Part shown: positions 1-6,627 of the stretch, piece by piece
Numbering within the stretch: the stretch's first letter is position 1
Layout: each line of letters opens with the position of its first letter
Assembly: GCA_900545835.1 (NCBI GenBank)
Contig: URBB01000040.1
Location: 1-16,846 of the forward strand
DNA from: an uncultured Collinsella sp.
Lineage (GTDB): Bacteria; Actinomycetota; Coriobacteriia; Coriobacteriales; Coriobacteriaceae
Direction: 5' to 3'
Length of the DNA: 16,846 nt
Position numbers and translations under genes: made by a program
Notes under the pieces: generated by a model
Databases searched by the model: none
Seen by the model: only the letters and a program-made list of their open reading frames with translations
Told to the model about the DNA's origin: nothing

Positions 1-28
1 GGCAGCGTCAGATGTGTATAAGAGACAG
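1..28 (+). other. Nextera transposase adapter remnant (artefact)
   Basis: Bases 1-9 (GGCAGCGTC) plus 10-28 (AGATGTGTATAAGAGACAG) match the Illumina Nextera read-1 adapter lacking its first five bases. Bases 10-28 are the 19-bp Tn5 mosaic end. This is not genomic. It creates a false N-terminus reading MYKRQ in frame with the first gene. Genomic sequence starts at about 29. Confidence 0.97.
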
Positions 29-55
29 CTCAAGGATGATGGGGGTGGCGCGGCG

Positions 56-379
56 ATGAGGCGACGCCGACAGTCTGCCGTATATAGTCCGGGTGGATGC
101 GGGTGCGGTTTGCTGCTGCTTCCGGTCATCGCTGTGGGCATTGGCGTGATGTTTGTGCTTGCTGGGCTGGCTACGGCGGCACTCGTACTGTTTATCACTG
201 CTATCGGCGTGACGATTTGGCTTTATCGCAGTCGTGAGCAGCGCCGCGCCGACGGTAAGACCAATGTAGGATGGATTGCCTTTTTGGTCATCGCCTACCT
301 GCTGAGCATCAGCTATTTGGCCTTCTTTATTCTGTTGCTTGTGAGCACCTTTACCGGGGAATCCGTCACGGTGGGTTGA
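56..379 (+). CDS. Small hypothetical membrane protein
   Basis: This 107-residue protein belongs to no family I recognise. It has a basic N-terminus (MRRRRQ), a Cys/Gly patch (GGCGCG), and then hydrophobic stretches at about residues 18-37, 38-58 and 74-98. These are consistent with two or three membrane segments split by a charged loop (YRSREQRRADGK). I start it at ATG 56 because the frame upstream runs straight into adapter sequence (position 28), so any Met before 29 is artificial. The true start could still lie upstream of the contig, since the codons at 29-55 are open. No clear SD precedes ATG 56; there is only a G-run at 39-46. The 164 bases that follow hold the next gene's candidate promoter and an SD-masking hairpin. 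Confidence 0.6.
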   Translation: MRRRRQSAVYSPGGCGCGLLLLPVIAVGIGVMFVLAGLATAALVLFITAIGVTIWLYRSREQRRADGKTNVGWIAFLVIAYLLSISYLAFFILLLVSTFTGESVTVG

Positions 380-443
380 TGCACTGCCAACAGACGGTTG
401 CGCAAAGTGCGTTTGCTCGGCGTTTGGATAACTGCATTGGCCG

Positions 444-473
444 TTTACCGCAGCCTTAGCTCTCAGCTAATGA
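444..473 (+). promoter_or_regulatory. Candidate promoter with dyad over the -10
   Basis: TTTACC (444-449) and TAATGA (468-473) are separated by 18 bp and resemble sigma-70 -35 and -10 boxes. They would start a transcript at about 480, just before the hairpin at 485. A perfect small dyad, TTAGCT-CTC-AGCTAA (456-470), overlaps the -10 and could be an operator. This is pattern-based only. Confidence 0.3.
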
Positions 474-484
474 ATTCAAGTTTA

Positions 485-538
485 ATCCTTCCTACGATGT
501 GCTGTGTGCCGGCGCGGTAGCCGGATCGTAGGAAGGAT
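485..538 (+). promoter_or_regulatory. 14-bp inverted repeat sequestering the SD
   Basis: ATCCTTCCTACGAT (485-498) and ATCGTAGGAAGGAT (525-538) are perfect reverse complements separated by 26 nt. The spacer can fold again through CCGG (509-512) and CCGG (521-524). The 3' arm contains GGAAGGA (531-537), the only good SD for the lipoprotein start at 544. In mRNA the stem would hide the ribosome binding site. It has no U-run, so it is not a standard terminator. It could be an RNA switch, a protein-controlled translational operator, or a DNA operator. Confidence 0.7.
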
Positions 539-543
539 GCATA

Positions 544-1086
544 ATGAAAAAGCTCGAAAACAAAGTGCTGCTGAGCCGTCGCGCTGCACTTGGCGCATTC
601 GCCACCGTCGCCTTGGGCACTGCCGGTCTTCTTGCCGGTTGTGGTAGCGATGAGGCGACCGTCACCGAGGACGCTGGCGATGGCGACAAGAAGGAAGAGG
701 CGAAGAAGGAAGAGCAGCCTACGACTGACCTGGCGGTTGGTGCGACGGTGACCACGGCTGCCGGTCTTTCCGTCGTTGTCGATTCCGTCCAGCCCGGCCT
801 CACAAATTATGACGGTTCGATCATGACGGGCATTCACGTCACGTACGTTAACAATGGCGATGAGGGCGCAGATTACAATATCTACGACTGGAAGGGCGAG
901 GACGCCAACGGCGCTCAACAGAATCAGGGTTACTACAGCGAGGGCTCCGATGAACTGCAGTCTGGTACCCTTGCCGCCGGTGGCTCCGTGGCGGGCAATA
1001 TCTACTTTGATGGCGATATCAAGAAGGCACTGTATTTTGCCAACATGTTTGATAAGTCTGCCACTGCAAGCTGGGTGCTGGCCTAG
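544..1086 (+). CDS. Lipoprotein with DUF4352-like domain
   Basis: This 180-residue protein is predicted to be secreted and lipid-anchored. Residues 1-33 form a signal peptide with a twin arginine (S11-R12-R13), a hydrophobic core and the lipobox L30-A31-G32-C33. Export may therefore be by Tat or Sec, with diacylglyceryl attached to C33. Residues 37-62 are an acidic/lysine-rich linker (DKKEEAKKEEQ). Residues 63-180 resemble the DUF4352/telokin-like beta-sandwich of Gram-positive lipoproteins (VTTAAGLSVVVDSV, then IHVTYVNNGDE, then a GTLAAGGSVAGNIYFD segment). Its molecular function is unknown. The start at ATG 544 has SD GGAAGGA 6 nt upstream, inside a perfect inverted repeat. The next gene follows after 39 nt on the same strand and is probably cotranscribed. 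Confidence 0.85.
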   Translation: MKKLENKVLLSRRAALGAFATVALGTAGLLAGCGSDEATVTEDAGDGDKKEEAKKEEQPTTDLAVGATVTTAAGLSVVVDSVQPGLTNYDGSIMTGIHVTYVNNGDEGADYNIYDWKGEDANGAQQNQGYYSEGSDELQSGTLAAGGSVAGNIYFDGDIKKALYFANMFDKSATASWVLA

Positions 1087-1125
1087 CATGTCGCTACCGT
1101 TGCGCCGTATGGGAGGTGAAGTCGT

Positions 1126-1548
1126 ATGCCCGATAAAAAGCTGACCGAGGAGTTGCTCAATGAGCTTCTCGACGCGCCGAACATCGATGGCTATATCAAA
1201 GAGCACGACTTTGCCGCCCCGTCGCTTTCGGACTACCTGAAGCAGCTACTGCAGGAAAAGGGCTTGGAGCGCTCGCGCGTGGTTCGTATGGCCGATCTCA
1301 ATGAGACCTTTGGCTATCAGATCTTTACCGGTGCGCGGCATCCGAGCCGCAATAAGGTGCTGCAGATTGCCTTTGCGATGGCGCTGACGCTCAAAGAAAC
1401 CAACCGTGCGCTGACGGCTGCCGAGGTAAGCGTCCTTAACTGCATGGACCGCCGCGATGCGATTATCATTTTTTGCATCGATCGCGGGTGCAGCCTCCAA
1501 AAGGTCAACGAGGAGCTGTATCGCTTTGGCGAGGAGACGGTGAGTTAG
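1126..1548 (+). CDS. XRE-type helix-turn-helix protein next to a kinase
   Basis: This 140-residue protein is predicted to be cytoplasmic. Residues from about 34 to 100 look like a divergent XRE/Cro-type HTH fold: LSDYLKQLLQEKGLERSRVV, then ADLNETFGYQIFTGARHPSR as the turn and recognition helix, then NKVLQIAFAMALTLKETNRAL. The C-terminus (DRRDAIIIFCIDRGCSLQKVNEELYRFGEE) is a helical extension. I recall proteins of this layout beside membrane Ser/Thr kinases in Gram-positive gut bacteria. That, and the kinase 98 nt downstream, suggests a partner or substrate role, which is inference. The strong SD GGGAGGTGA (1110-1118) sits 7 nt before ATG 1126. Whether it binds DNA is unknown. Confidence 0.75.
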   Translation: MPDKKLTEELLNELLDAPNIDGYIKEHDFAAPSLSDYLKQLLQEKGLERSRVVRMADLNETFGYQIFTGARHPSRNKVLQIAFAMALTLKETNRALTAAEVSVLNCMDRRDAIIIFCIDRGCSLQKVNEELYRFGEETVS

Positions 1549-1598
1549 CGGCTGATATCTGAGCCGGCGGAGCTGCCGAACAACGATGCAAACGAACG

Positions 1599-1639
1599 GG
1601 GCGCAGATGCCATGGGGTGTCTGCGCCCTGCGCTATGAT
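1599..1639 (+). promoter_or_regulatory. Hairpin followed by TATGAT -10 element
   Basis: GGGCGCAGA (1599-1607) and TCTGCGCCC (1620-1628) form a perfect 9-bp stem with a 12-nt loop. TATGAT follows at 1634-1639. With TATGAT as the -10 box, transcription would start at about 1646-1647, exactly at the kinase ATG. There is no recognisable -35. The hairpin has no U-run, but it could weakly terminate transcripts from the HTH gene. Confidence 0.4.
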
Positions 1640-1646
1640 GGAGGCT

Positions 1647-3026
1647 ATGGATACTCAGAGCCCAACATATTCCGATGACGAGCTGACCGCAGCGATTGCC
1701 GAGCACCTGGCGTCGCTCGATCGCGACGACAGCTATCGCGTGGAGCGTGTACTTAAGCGCTCGTCCGTTGAAACAACCGAGCTCGTGTACTTTGAAGGAA
1801 CCGGCGGTGGTTCGCTCGGTCCCTTTGTTCGTAAACGCATCGATGCTTCGGCTCAAATCGGCGGGGCATACGAGCGTCTGTTTGCCGCTCAGCGGGCAGG
1901 CAGGCGTTTTGAGCACCTGCCCAGAATCGTCGATTGTCGTCGTGTGGGCGACGAGCTCAACGTGGTTATGGAATACATCGAAGGGGAGACACTCGGGGCG
2001 CTGGTGGACCGTCTGGGAGCCACCCCCGATTATGCGCGTGAATTGTATCCTGCCCTATGCGATGCCGTGGGCGAGCTCCACGCCGGTTTTGCAATAGCGG
2101 GGGAGACGTCGGCGCCGGTGATCCATCGCGACCTCAAGCCGTCGAATATCATCGTGACAGGTGCCAACTATACGCCTGATGACGGCCTGACATTTTCATC
2201 GCTGGTGATTATCGACCTGGGGATCGCGCGCGTATGGCGCGATGGCGCCGATGCTGACACCGTCAAGTTTGGCACGCGACCCTATGCGCCGCCCGAGCAG
2301 TATGGGTTTGGGCAGACGAGTGTGCGCAGCGATGTCTACGCACTTGGGGCCCTGTTGTTCTTTTGCTTGACGGGAGTCGACCCTAAACCAGGGCTCGACA
2401 TGCGCGAGCAATGCGAGGCGCGCGGTATTCCCACTCCACTTTCCGATGCCGTCTGCATGTCGATGGCGCTCGATCCGGCCAAGCGTTTTGCGAGTGCGGA
2501 AGCATTGGGACGGGCGACGCGCGCGGCATACGATCTAAGTCGCCCCGTGCGGCCTCCTGCGCCTGTGCTTGTCCGTACTCCGGCCTCGGAGACGGTGTTG
2601 ACGCCCCAAGGGCTCCAGAACCCCACAGGGCTTCCTAGGCCTGCCGCCTCCACTGCATGCGGTCTGCTCTCTCGCGTTCCGGAGTCTCTGGGGCGCATTT
2701 GGAATACGCTCGTCTTCTTCTCGCTGCTTGTGTTCTTTGCCGGAAGTCACTTTGCCGTCTTTCACCCCACGGGAGCAAACCAAAGCTACCCGACGTGGCT
2801 TCTCATAATCGAGTATTTTTTCTTTGTCGATGGCCTTATGGTGCTTATGCATTTTGCGCTATTCGACAAGCGTCGTCTTCGTCGGCGATTCGCACTGCTC
2901 GACAGCTATCGCGGCAAGAAACTCGCGAAACTCTGGCTCAAGGCATTGGGTGTGCTGCTCCTATGCATGATCGTCATAGTCGCGGTTGCCAATGCGACCG
3001 GCGTCGTCGATACCTCCGCTACCTAA
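1647..3026 (+). CDS. Membrane-anchored Ser/Thr protein kinase
   Basis: This 459-residue protein is a eukaryotic-type kinase. Residues from about 30 to 295 are the kinase domain: glycine-rich GTGGGSLG (51-58), ATP-binding Lys in FVRKRI (K63), catalytic loop VIHRDLKPSN (158-167), DLG in place of DFG (190-192), and APPEQ (214-218) with SDVYALG after it. A Pro-rich linker (300-345) leads to three hydrophobic segments at about 352-373, 383-405 and 430-451. There are no PASTA repeats, so the C-terminus is a membrane module, not a muropeptide sensor. The frame stays open upstream to GTG 1617, but that codon lies in the loop of a hairpin. ATG 1635, 1638 and 1647 are alternatives. I choose 1647 because GGAGG (1640-1644) is nearby, though only 2 nt away, and because it coincides with the predicted transcription start. 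It pairs with the HTH gene upstream and ends at a bidirectional terminator. Confidence 0.9.
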   Translation: MDTQSPTYSDDELTAAIAEHLASLDRDDSYRVERVLKRSSVETTELVYFEGTGGGSLGPFVRKRIDASAQIGGAYERLFAAQRAGRRFEHLPRIVDCRRVGDELNVVMEYIEGETLGALVDRLGATPDYARELYPALCDAVGELHAGFAIAGETSAPVIHRDLKPSNIIVTGANYTPDDGLTFSSLVIIDLGIARVWRDGADADTVKFGTRPYAPPEQYGFGQTSVRSDVYALGALLFFCLTGVDPKPGLDMREQCEARGIPTPLSDAVCMSMALDPAKRFASAEALGRATRAAYDLSRPVRPPAPVLVRTPASETVLTPQGLQNPTGLPRPAASTACGLLSRVPESLGRIWNTLVFFSLLVFFAGSHFAVFHPTGANQSYPTWLLIIEYFFFVDGLMVLMHFALFDKRRLRRRFALLDSYRGKKLAKLWLKALGVLLLCMIVIVAVANATGVVDTSAT

Positions 3027-3030
3027 AAGA

Positions 3031-3053
3031 AAAGGGCCCCATTGGGGCCCTTT
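3031..3053. terminator. Bidirectional Rho-independent terminator
   Basis: AAAGGGCCCC (3031-3040) and GGGGCCCTTT (3044-3053) are perfect reverse complements with an ATT loop. They lie between the stop codons of two convergent genes (kinase at 3026, hydrolase at 3064). The A-rich left flank and T-rich right end let it act on both strands. Confidence 0.85.
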
Positions 3054-3063
3054 GCAGTTGCAC

Positions 3064-4197
3064 TTAGATGCGGTTCATCTGAGCGGCGACTTTGTTGTAC
3101 CAGTCCTGCCACGTGGGCGGGCAGTACTTTTTGGCTGCTGCCGGGGTAAGGGTGGAGCCGTAGTTGGCGCCCAGATAGGCAACGTGAGCGGAGATGCCCT
3201 CGCTCCAGCTACCAAAGCTGCGCCAACCGCCGCCACGGGCACTCCAGCCCCAGGCGTTGTAAGAATTGGCGCAATAAGCGCCCTTGGTGCTCTCGATGCA
3301 GGCGATGGCGGGGGACCAACGGGGGTCGACACCGGTATTCCAAGCGGCGACGGCAAAGTTATAGCCCTGGCCTGCCATGGGGGAGCCGGCGAGATAATTG
3401 TCGATGCGGCTCGTCCACTCATTAATGAACGAATCGTAATCGGAGCTACCGGTATTGGCGTTGTTCACCGTGGTGTCGATGGTGGTGTTGGTGTTGGTGG
3501 CCTGGCTGCTGGAATTGCTGCCGCTTACGCCCTCGCCCGAGAGCTTCTCGGCGGCAGCGGCCTTATCGGCCTCAAGCTTGGCAAGCTCGGCGGCATTTTC
3601 CTGCTCGGCTTTTGCCTGTGCCTCGCTGCGGAGCAGCTGGGCCTGCGCCAGCGCATCCTCGGCGTTTTTCTGCTCTGCCTCAAGCTGAGACTTGGCCTGC
3701 TGGAGCTCAGCCTTGTTCTGCTCGAGTTCGGTTTGCATGTTATTGAGCTGTTCGATCTCGTCGACGCTCGAGCTCGTGATCTGGTTGGTGTATTTGCAGG
3801 TCGTGATGAACTCACCCAGGCTCTGCGCGTTGACCAGGAAGCTCACGATGGGATTGGTGCCCTTCTGATACTTGTACAGATCGCGCATGGCGGAGCTTGC
3901 CTTGGCCTGCTGCTCGGGAAGCTTAGCCTCGATTTCCTCGATGCTTGCCTCATTGGAGTCAATCTGCTTTTGCAGGTCATCGAGCTTGGTGCGGGCGTCG
4001 TTGTAGGCGCTCGTGGCGGCTTCGATCTTCTGCTGGGCTGCGGAAAGCTGGTCCTGCGTTGCCTGCGAGGCGGCATACGCCGCAACGGGGGAGAGCATCG
4101 GCGTGGCCGTCAGCGCAACGGCGAGCGCGGCGCTCGTGATGATACGAGCCGGCGTCGACGCAATGAGCGCTGCGGTGCGATGATTCGAATGCTGCAT
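3064..4197 (-). CDS. Secreted coiled-coil protein with lysozyme-like C-terminal domain
   Basis: This 377-residue protein is a predicted peptidoglycan hydrolase. Residues 1-43 are a signal peptide (hydrophobic core ITSAALAVALTATPML, probable cut after VAAYA). Residues from about 45 to 225 are rich in Gln, Glu, Ala and Lys and form long coiled coils of the CwlO/PcsB N-terminal type (KLDDLQKQIDSNEASIEEIEAK and later heptads), a regulatory part that often docks to FtsEX-like systems. A Ser/Asn/Thr linker follows (about 228-262). Residues from about 270 to 377 look lysozyme/glucosaminidase-like. E302 in ACIESTKG is the likely catalytic acid, before NAWGW and a Gly/Trp-rich stretch. I prefer ATG 4197 (SD AGAGGGA about 4 nt upstream) over TTG 4212 in the same frame. 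The exact bond cleaved is not determinable here. Confidence 0.85.
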   Translation of the reverse strand: MQHSNHRTAALIASTPARIITSAALAVALTATPMLSPVAAYAASQATQDQLSAAQQKIEAATSAYNDARTKLDDLQKQIDSNEASIEEIEAKLPEQQAKASSAMRDLYKYQKGTNPIVSFLVNAQSLGEFITTCKYTNQITSSSVDEIEQLNNMQTELEQNKAELQQAKSQLEAEQKNAEDALAQAQLLRSEAQAKAEQENAAELAKLEADKAAAAEKLSGEGVSGSNSSSQATNTNTTIDTTVNNANTGSSDYDSFINEWTSRIDNYLAGSPMAGQGYNFAVAAWNTGVDPRWSPAIACIESTKGAYCANSYNAWGWSARGGGWRSFGSWSEGISAHVAYLGANYGSTLTPAAAKKYCPPTWQDWYNKVAAQMNRI

Positions 4198-4431
4198 CCA
4201 GTCCCTCTGCAATCAATCGTAGGTTATGGTTCGAACGGTATTCTACTACTGCTTTCGACCTCAACTTGAACCTTAAAGGTCCCAAAGGGTCAAGTTGAAC
4301 TTGAGGCTTTGGCTTTGACCTGCAGTTATGACGAATTGTTGAGAAACCATAGAGTTCAACTTTAACGTTACAGAGCCCTGTTTGAGAGGAGTTTTGGGCT
4401 GTAAAAGCCATCTCAACGTGGGGTTTTATAA
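4198..4431. promoter_or_regulatory. Intergenic region with clustered TCAAGTTGA dyads
   Basis: This is the gap between two - strand genes and contains no gene. It is AT-rich and packed with related half-sites. TCAACTTGA (4261-4269) is the reverse complement of TCAAGTTGA (4290-4298). TCAAGTTGAACTTGA (4290-4304) is itself a perfect dyad about a central G. ACCTTAAAGGT (4270-4280) and CCCAAAGGG (4281-4289) lie inside, and AGTTCAACTTT recurs near 4353-4363. On the - strand, TAGAAT near 4240 could be the hydrolase -10. TTGAGA/TCTCAA (4382-4387 and 4411-4416) may form a weak terminator for the MOSC gene. An operator cluster is plausible but unproven. Confidence 0.4.
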
Positions 4432-5064
4432 CTACAGCGTGCCCTTCTGGCGAGCCTGCTCAATCTCTTCGAGGGCTTCGGCGGGGGTGAACGAACAGGT
4501 GCCGTCGCCGAGTTTGATTACCTGGATATCGTCGCCGGCGTAGACCTCTCCGCCCTTTAGTACCACGCCAAAAACGCCCTCGTGGGGAAAGATGCAGTCG
4601 CCAGCGAGATAGTAGATAGCACAGCGTGTGTGGCAGACCTTGCCGATTTGGCTGATTTCGACAAGCACCTCGCTGCCAAGCTTGAGCTGCGTGCCCAAGG
4701 GGAGCGAGAGTAGATTGATGCCCTGGGTGGTGAAGTTTTCTCCAAAGTCACCCTCGCGCACATCGAGTCCGCGAGCCTGCGCCGTCTGGATGGACTCTGC
4801 GGCCAAAAAGGAAACCTGACGGTGCCAATGTCCGGCGTGCGCATCGGTGGCGAGACCAAATTGCTCTATAACGGTGTCGTGTCCATCGGCGACGGGCGAC
4901 TTGCGCGTGCCCTTGTGTGCCGACGTGTTGATTGAGACGATGTGGGCGGGTCCGTTGTAGGCGTCGTTTGCCGTGCACAGGGGAGCGGTCGCTTTCGCAC
5001 GTTCCACCAGCTCGCGCTTCGCAGCATTGAGGATGGGATTATCGGTCGGATGGTCTTGGGGCAC
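4432..5064 (-). CDS. MOSC domain protein
   Basis: This 210-residue cytoplasmic protein resembles the MOSC family (molybdenum cofactor sulfurase C-terminal; YiiM-like). Such proteins bind or move sulfur or detoxify N-hydroxylated compounds with Mo cofactor. Family signs are GLATDAHAGHWHRQVSFLA (about 70-88), GDFGENFT (105-112), a LPLGTQLKLG segment and VEISQIGKVCHTRC (135-148). C144 is the likely active cysteine; C148 and C157 are also present. The N-terminal 40 residues are an extension before the domain. The start is GTG 5064 with AAAGG about 9 nt upstream; no closer ATG fits. No other molybdenum cofactor genes lie in the window, so its substrate is open. It is divergent from the D-Asp ligase gene. 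Confidence 0.8.
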   Translation of the reverse strand: MPQDHPTDNPILNAAKRELVERAKATAPLCTANDAYNGPAHIVSINTSAHKGTRKSPVADGHDTVIEQFGLATDAHAGHWHRQVSFLAAESIQTAQARGLDVREGDFGENFTTQGINLLSLPLGTQLKLGSEVLVEISQIGKVCHTRCAIYYLAGDCIFPHEGVFGVVLKGGEVYAGDDIQVIKLGDGTCSFTPAEALEEIEQARQKGTL

Positions 5065-5108
5065 GTGTGCGCCTTTCGCTCGAGGATGTCAATACGCTGA
5101 ATCCTACA

Positions 5109-5134
5109 ACAATGGTAGGTTCATTGCCCATTGT
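5109..5134. promoter_or_regulatory. Operator-like dyad in a divergent intergenic region
   Basis: ACAATGG (5109-5115) and CCATTGT (5128-5134) are perfect reverse complements 12 nt apart, between the divergent MOSC and ligase genes. CCTAC/GTAGG (5103-5107 and 5115-5119) nests with the left half. GCCCATTGT recurs downstream at 5251-5259. It may be a regulator site. There is no direct evidence for which gene it controls. Confidence 0.3.
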
Positions 5135-5200
5135 CATACAACGGTGAGCGCCGTCTTCGTGCTGGACGATTACATCGATTGCCATAGATACGGTGGAGCT

Positions 5201-5265
5201 TTGGGCGCCGGCGGCTTGGCACGCTAAAATAAATCAGTTGCGCAAAGACCGCCCATTGTGTGGGC
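5201..5265 (+). promoter_or_regulatory. Candidate promoter and leader hairpin of the ligase gene
   Basis: TTGGGC (5201-5206) and TAAAAT (5225-5230) with an 18-bp spacer resemble a sigma-70 promoter. A start at about 5237 would give a roughly 50-nt leader. Within that leader GCCCA-TTGTG-TGGGC (5251-5265) forms a 5-bp hairpin, and the SD AGGAAG (5276-5281) follows before ATG 5287. Confidence 0.4.
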
Positions 5266-5286
5266 AGTTCATGATAGGAAGTTTCC

Positions 5287-6543
5287 ATGGCATTGCAATT
5301 TACAGAGCGCGAGTTCATTCCCGTGCTGCTCGGTGGCGACATCAATGCTTATTCGGTGGCGCGCGCCTTCTACGAGGAGTACCAGGTCAAGAGTCTGGTC
5401 TTTGGCAAGTATCAGACGGGTCCCGCGTACCGCAGCCAGATTATCGACTACACGCCCAACGTGGATATCGATACCATGCCCGTGATGCTCAAAACCGTCA
5501 ACGGCATTGCCCAAGCGCATACCGATAAGACGATTGTCCTTGTGAGCTGTGGCGACAACTATGTCGCTCTCGTGGCTCAAGCCAAGGATGCTCATGAGCT
5601 GGCGGATAACATCGTCGCTCCCTACGCGCCCTACAGCATGCTCGAGCAGTGCCAGAAGAAGGAGATCTTCTACGAGCTGTGCGAGAAGCATGGTGTGCCC
5701 TATCCGCATACCTTTACCTTCACCATGGCGATGCTGAACGCCCAAGGCGAGGCACCTGCCGAAGTGCTCGACCAGATCGATTTTCCCTACCCGATGATTC
5801 TGAAGCCTTCTGACGGCATCATATGGTGGCAGCACGAGTTCGAGGGCCAGAAGAAGGCCTATGAGATTGCCGACCGCGCCGAGCTGGAACAGGTCATTCG
5901 CGATTCGTATGCCAGCGGCTACACCGACGACCTGATCTTGCAGGATCGCGTGCCCGGCAACGACGAGTACATGCGCGTGCTCACCAGCTATTCCGACCGC
6001 AACGGTAAGGTCCGCATGATGTGCCTGGGCCATGTGCTGCTCGAGGAGCATCAGCCCCACGGTGTCGGCAACCATGCCTGTATCATTACCGAGCCCAACG
6101 ACGAGCTCATGGGCGGCGTGCGCAAGTTGCTCGAGGACCTTCACTTTGTGGGCTATTCCAACTTTGACGTAAAGTACGACGAGCGCGACGGCTCGTTTAA
6201 GTTCTTCGATTTCAACACGCGCCAAGGCCGCAGCAACTACTACGTCACCAACAGCGGCTTTAACGTTGCCAAGTATGTGGTGGACGAGTATGTGTTCAAC
6301 CGTCCGTTTGAGCCGGAGTTTGTGACGGCTCAGGACGAGGCCCTGTGGATGGTCGTCCCCATGGGCGTCGTCGACAAGTACGTCAAGGATCCCGAGCTGC
6401 GCGCTAAGGTGCATCGCCTGGACAAGGAAGGCAAGGGCGCCGACCCTTCGTTTATGAAGGGCGACTTTGTCTTTAACCGCTGGCTGCGCATGTGGCACAC
6501 CAAGCTGCGCCACTTTAAGCTGTTCAAGACGTATTACAAGTAG
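5287..6543 (+). CDS. ATP-grasp ligase, probable D-aspartate ligase
   Basis: This 418-residue cytoplasmic enzyme has an N-terminal pre-ATP-grasp domain (about 1-130) with FIPVLLGGDINAYSVARAFYE at its start. The ATP-grasp fold follows: PMILKPSDG with the phosphate-contacting Lys (about 177), an acidic/Gly-rich lid, and FDVKYDERDGSFKFFDFNTRQGRSN, equivalent to the metal-binding D/E-x-N motif. It resembles the D-aspartate ligases (AslA-type) that join D-Asp beta-carboxylate to the side-chain amine of the third stem residue in lipid-linked peptidoglycan precursors. An Asp/Glu racemase 84 nt downstream on the same strand supports D-Asp as substrate. Family membership is clear to me; the exact substrate is inferred. 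SD AGGAAG lies 5 nt upstream of ATG 5287. Confidence 0.8.
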   Translation: MALQFTEREFIPVLLGGDINAYSVARAFYEEYQVKSLVFGKYQTGPAYRSQIIDYTPNVDIDTMPVMLKTVNGIAQAHTDKTIVLVSCGDNYVALVAQAKDAHELADNIVAPYAPYSMLEQCQKKEIFYELCEKHGVPYPHTFTFTMAMLNAQGEAPAEVLDQIDFPYPMILKPSDGIIWWQHEFEGQKKAYEIADRAELEQVIRDSYASGYTDDLILQDRVPGNDEYMRVLTSYSDRNGKVRMMCLGHVLLEEHQPHGVGNHACIITEPNDELMGGVRKLLEDLHFVGYSNFDVKYDERDGSFKFFDFNTRQGRSNYYVTNSGFNVAKYVVDEYVFNRPFEPEFVTAQDEALWMVVPMGVVDKYVKDPELRAKVHRLDKEGKGADPSFMKGDFVFNRWLRMWHTKLRHFKLFKTYYK

Positions 6544-6552
6544 ATGAGCGCG

Positions 6553-6591
6553 GCGCCCGTCCGGTTTACATCGGGCGGGCGCGGGTATGAT
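6553..6591 (+). promoter_or_regulatory. GC-rich hairpin followed by TATGAT
   Basis: GCGCCCGTCCG (6553-6563) pairs with CGGGCGGGCGC (6572-6582) through 10 Watson-Crick pairs and one G-T. The 8-nt loop is GTTTACAT. TATGAT follows at 6586-6591. TTTACA (6565-6570) in the loop could be a -35 with a short 15-bp spacer. This may combine partial termination after the ligase gene with a promoter for the racemase. Confidence 0.45.
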
Positions 6592-6627
6592 ACGCGCAAT
6601 TGCGCAAGCGTCACCAAGGAGGCGGCG

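Noticed and set aside
379..459. A 26-codon ORF overlapping the first gene's stop (TGATG).
   Set aside because: Low-complexity of evidence: no convincing SD, no recognisable features, and it runs into the promoter region of the next gene.
2986..4269. Long + strand open frame opposite the hydrolase.
   Set aside because: It is the antisense of a clear coding gene in GC-rich DNA; Leu/Gly-rich repeats mirror the coiled-coil codons.
3977..4411. A 144-codon - strand ORF starting at 4411.
   Set aside because: Most of it overlaps the hydrolase in another frame, it has no SD, and its residues are Arg/His/Ser-biased as in shadow frames.
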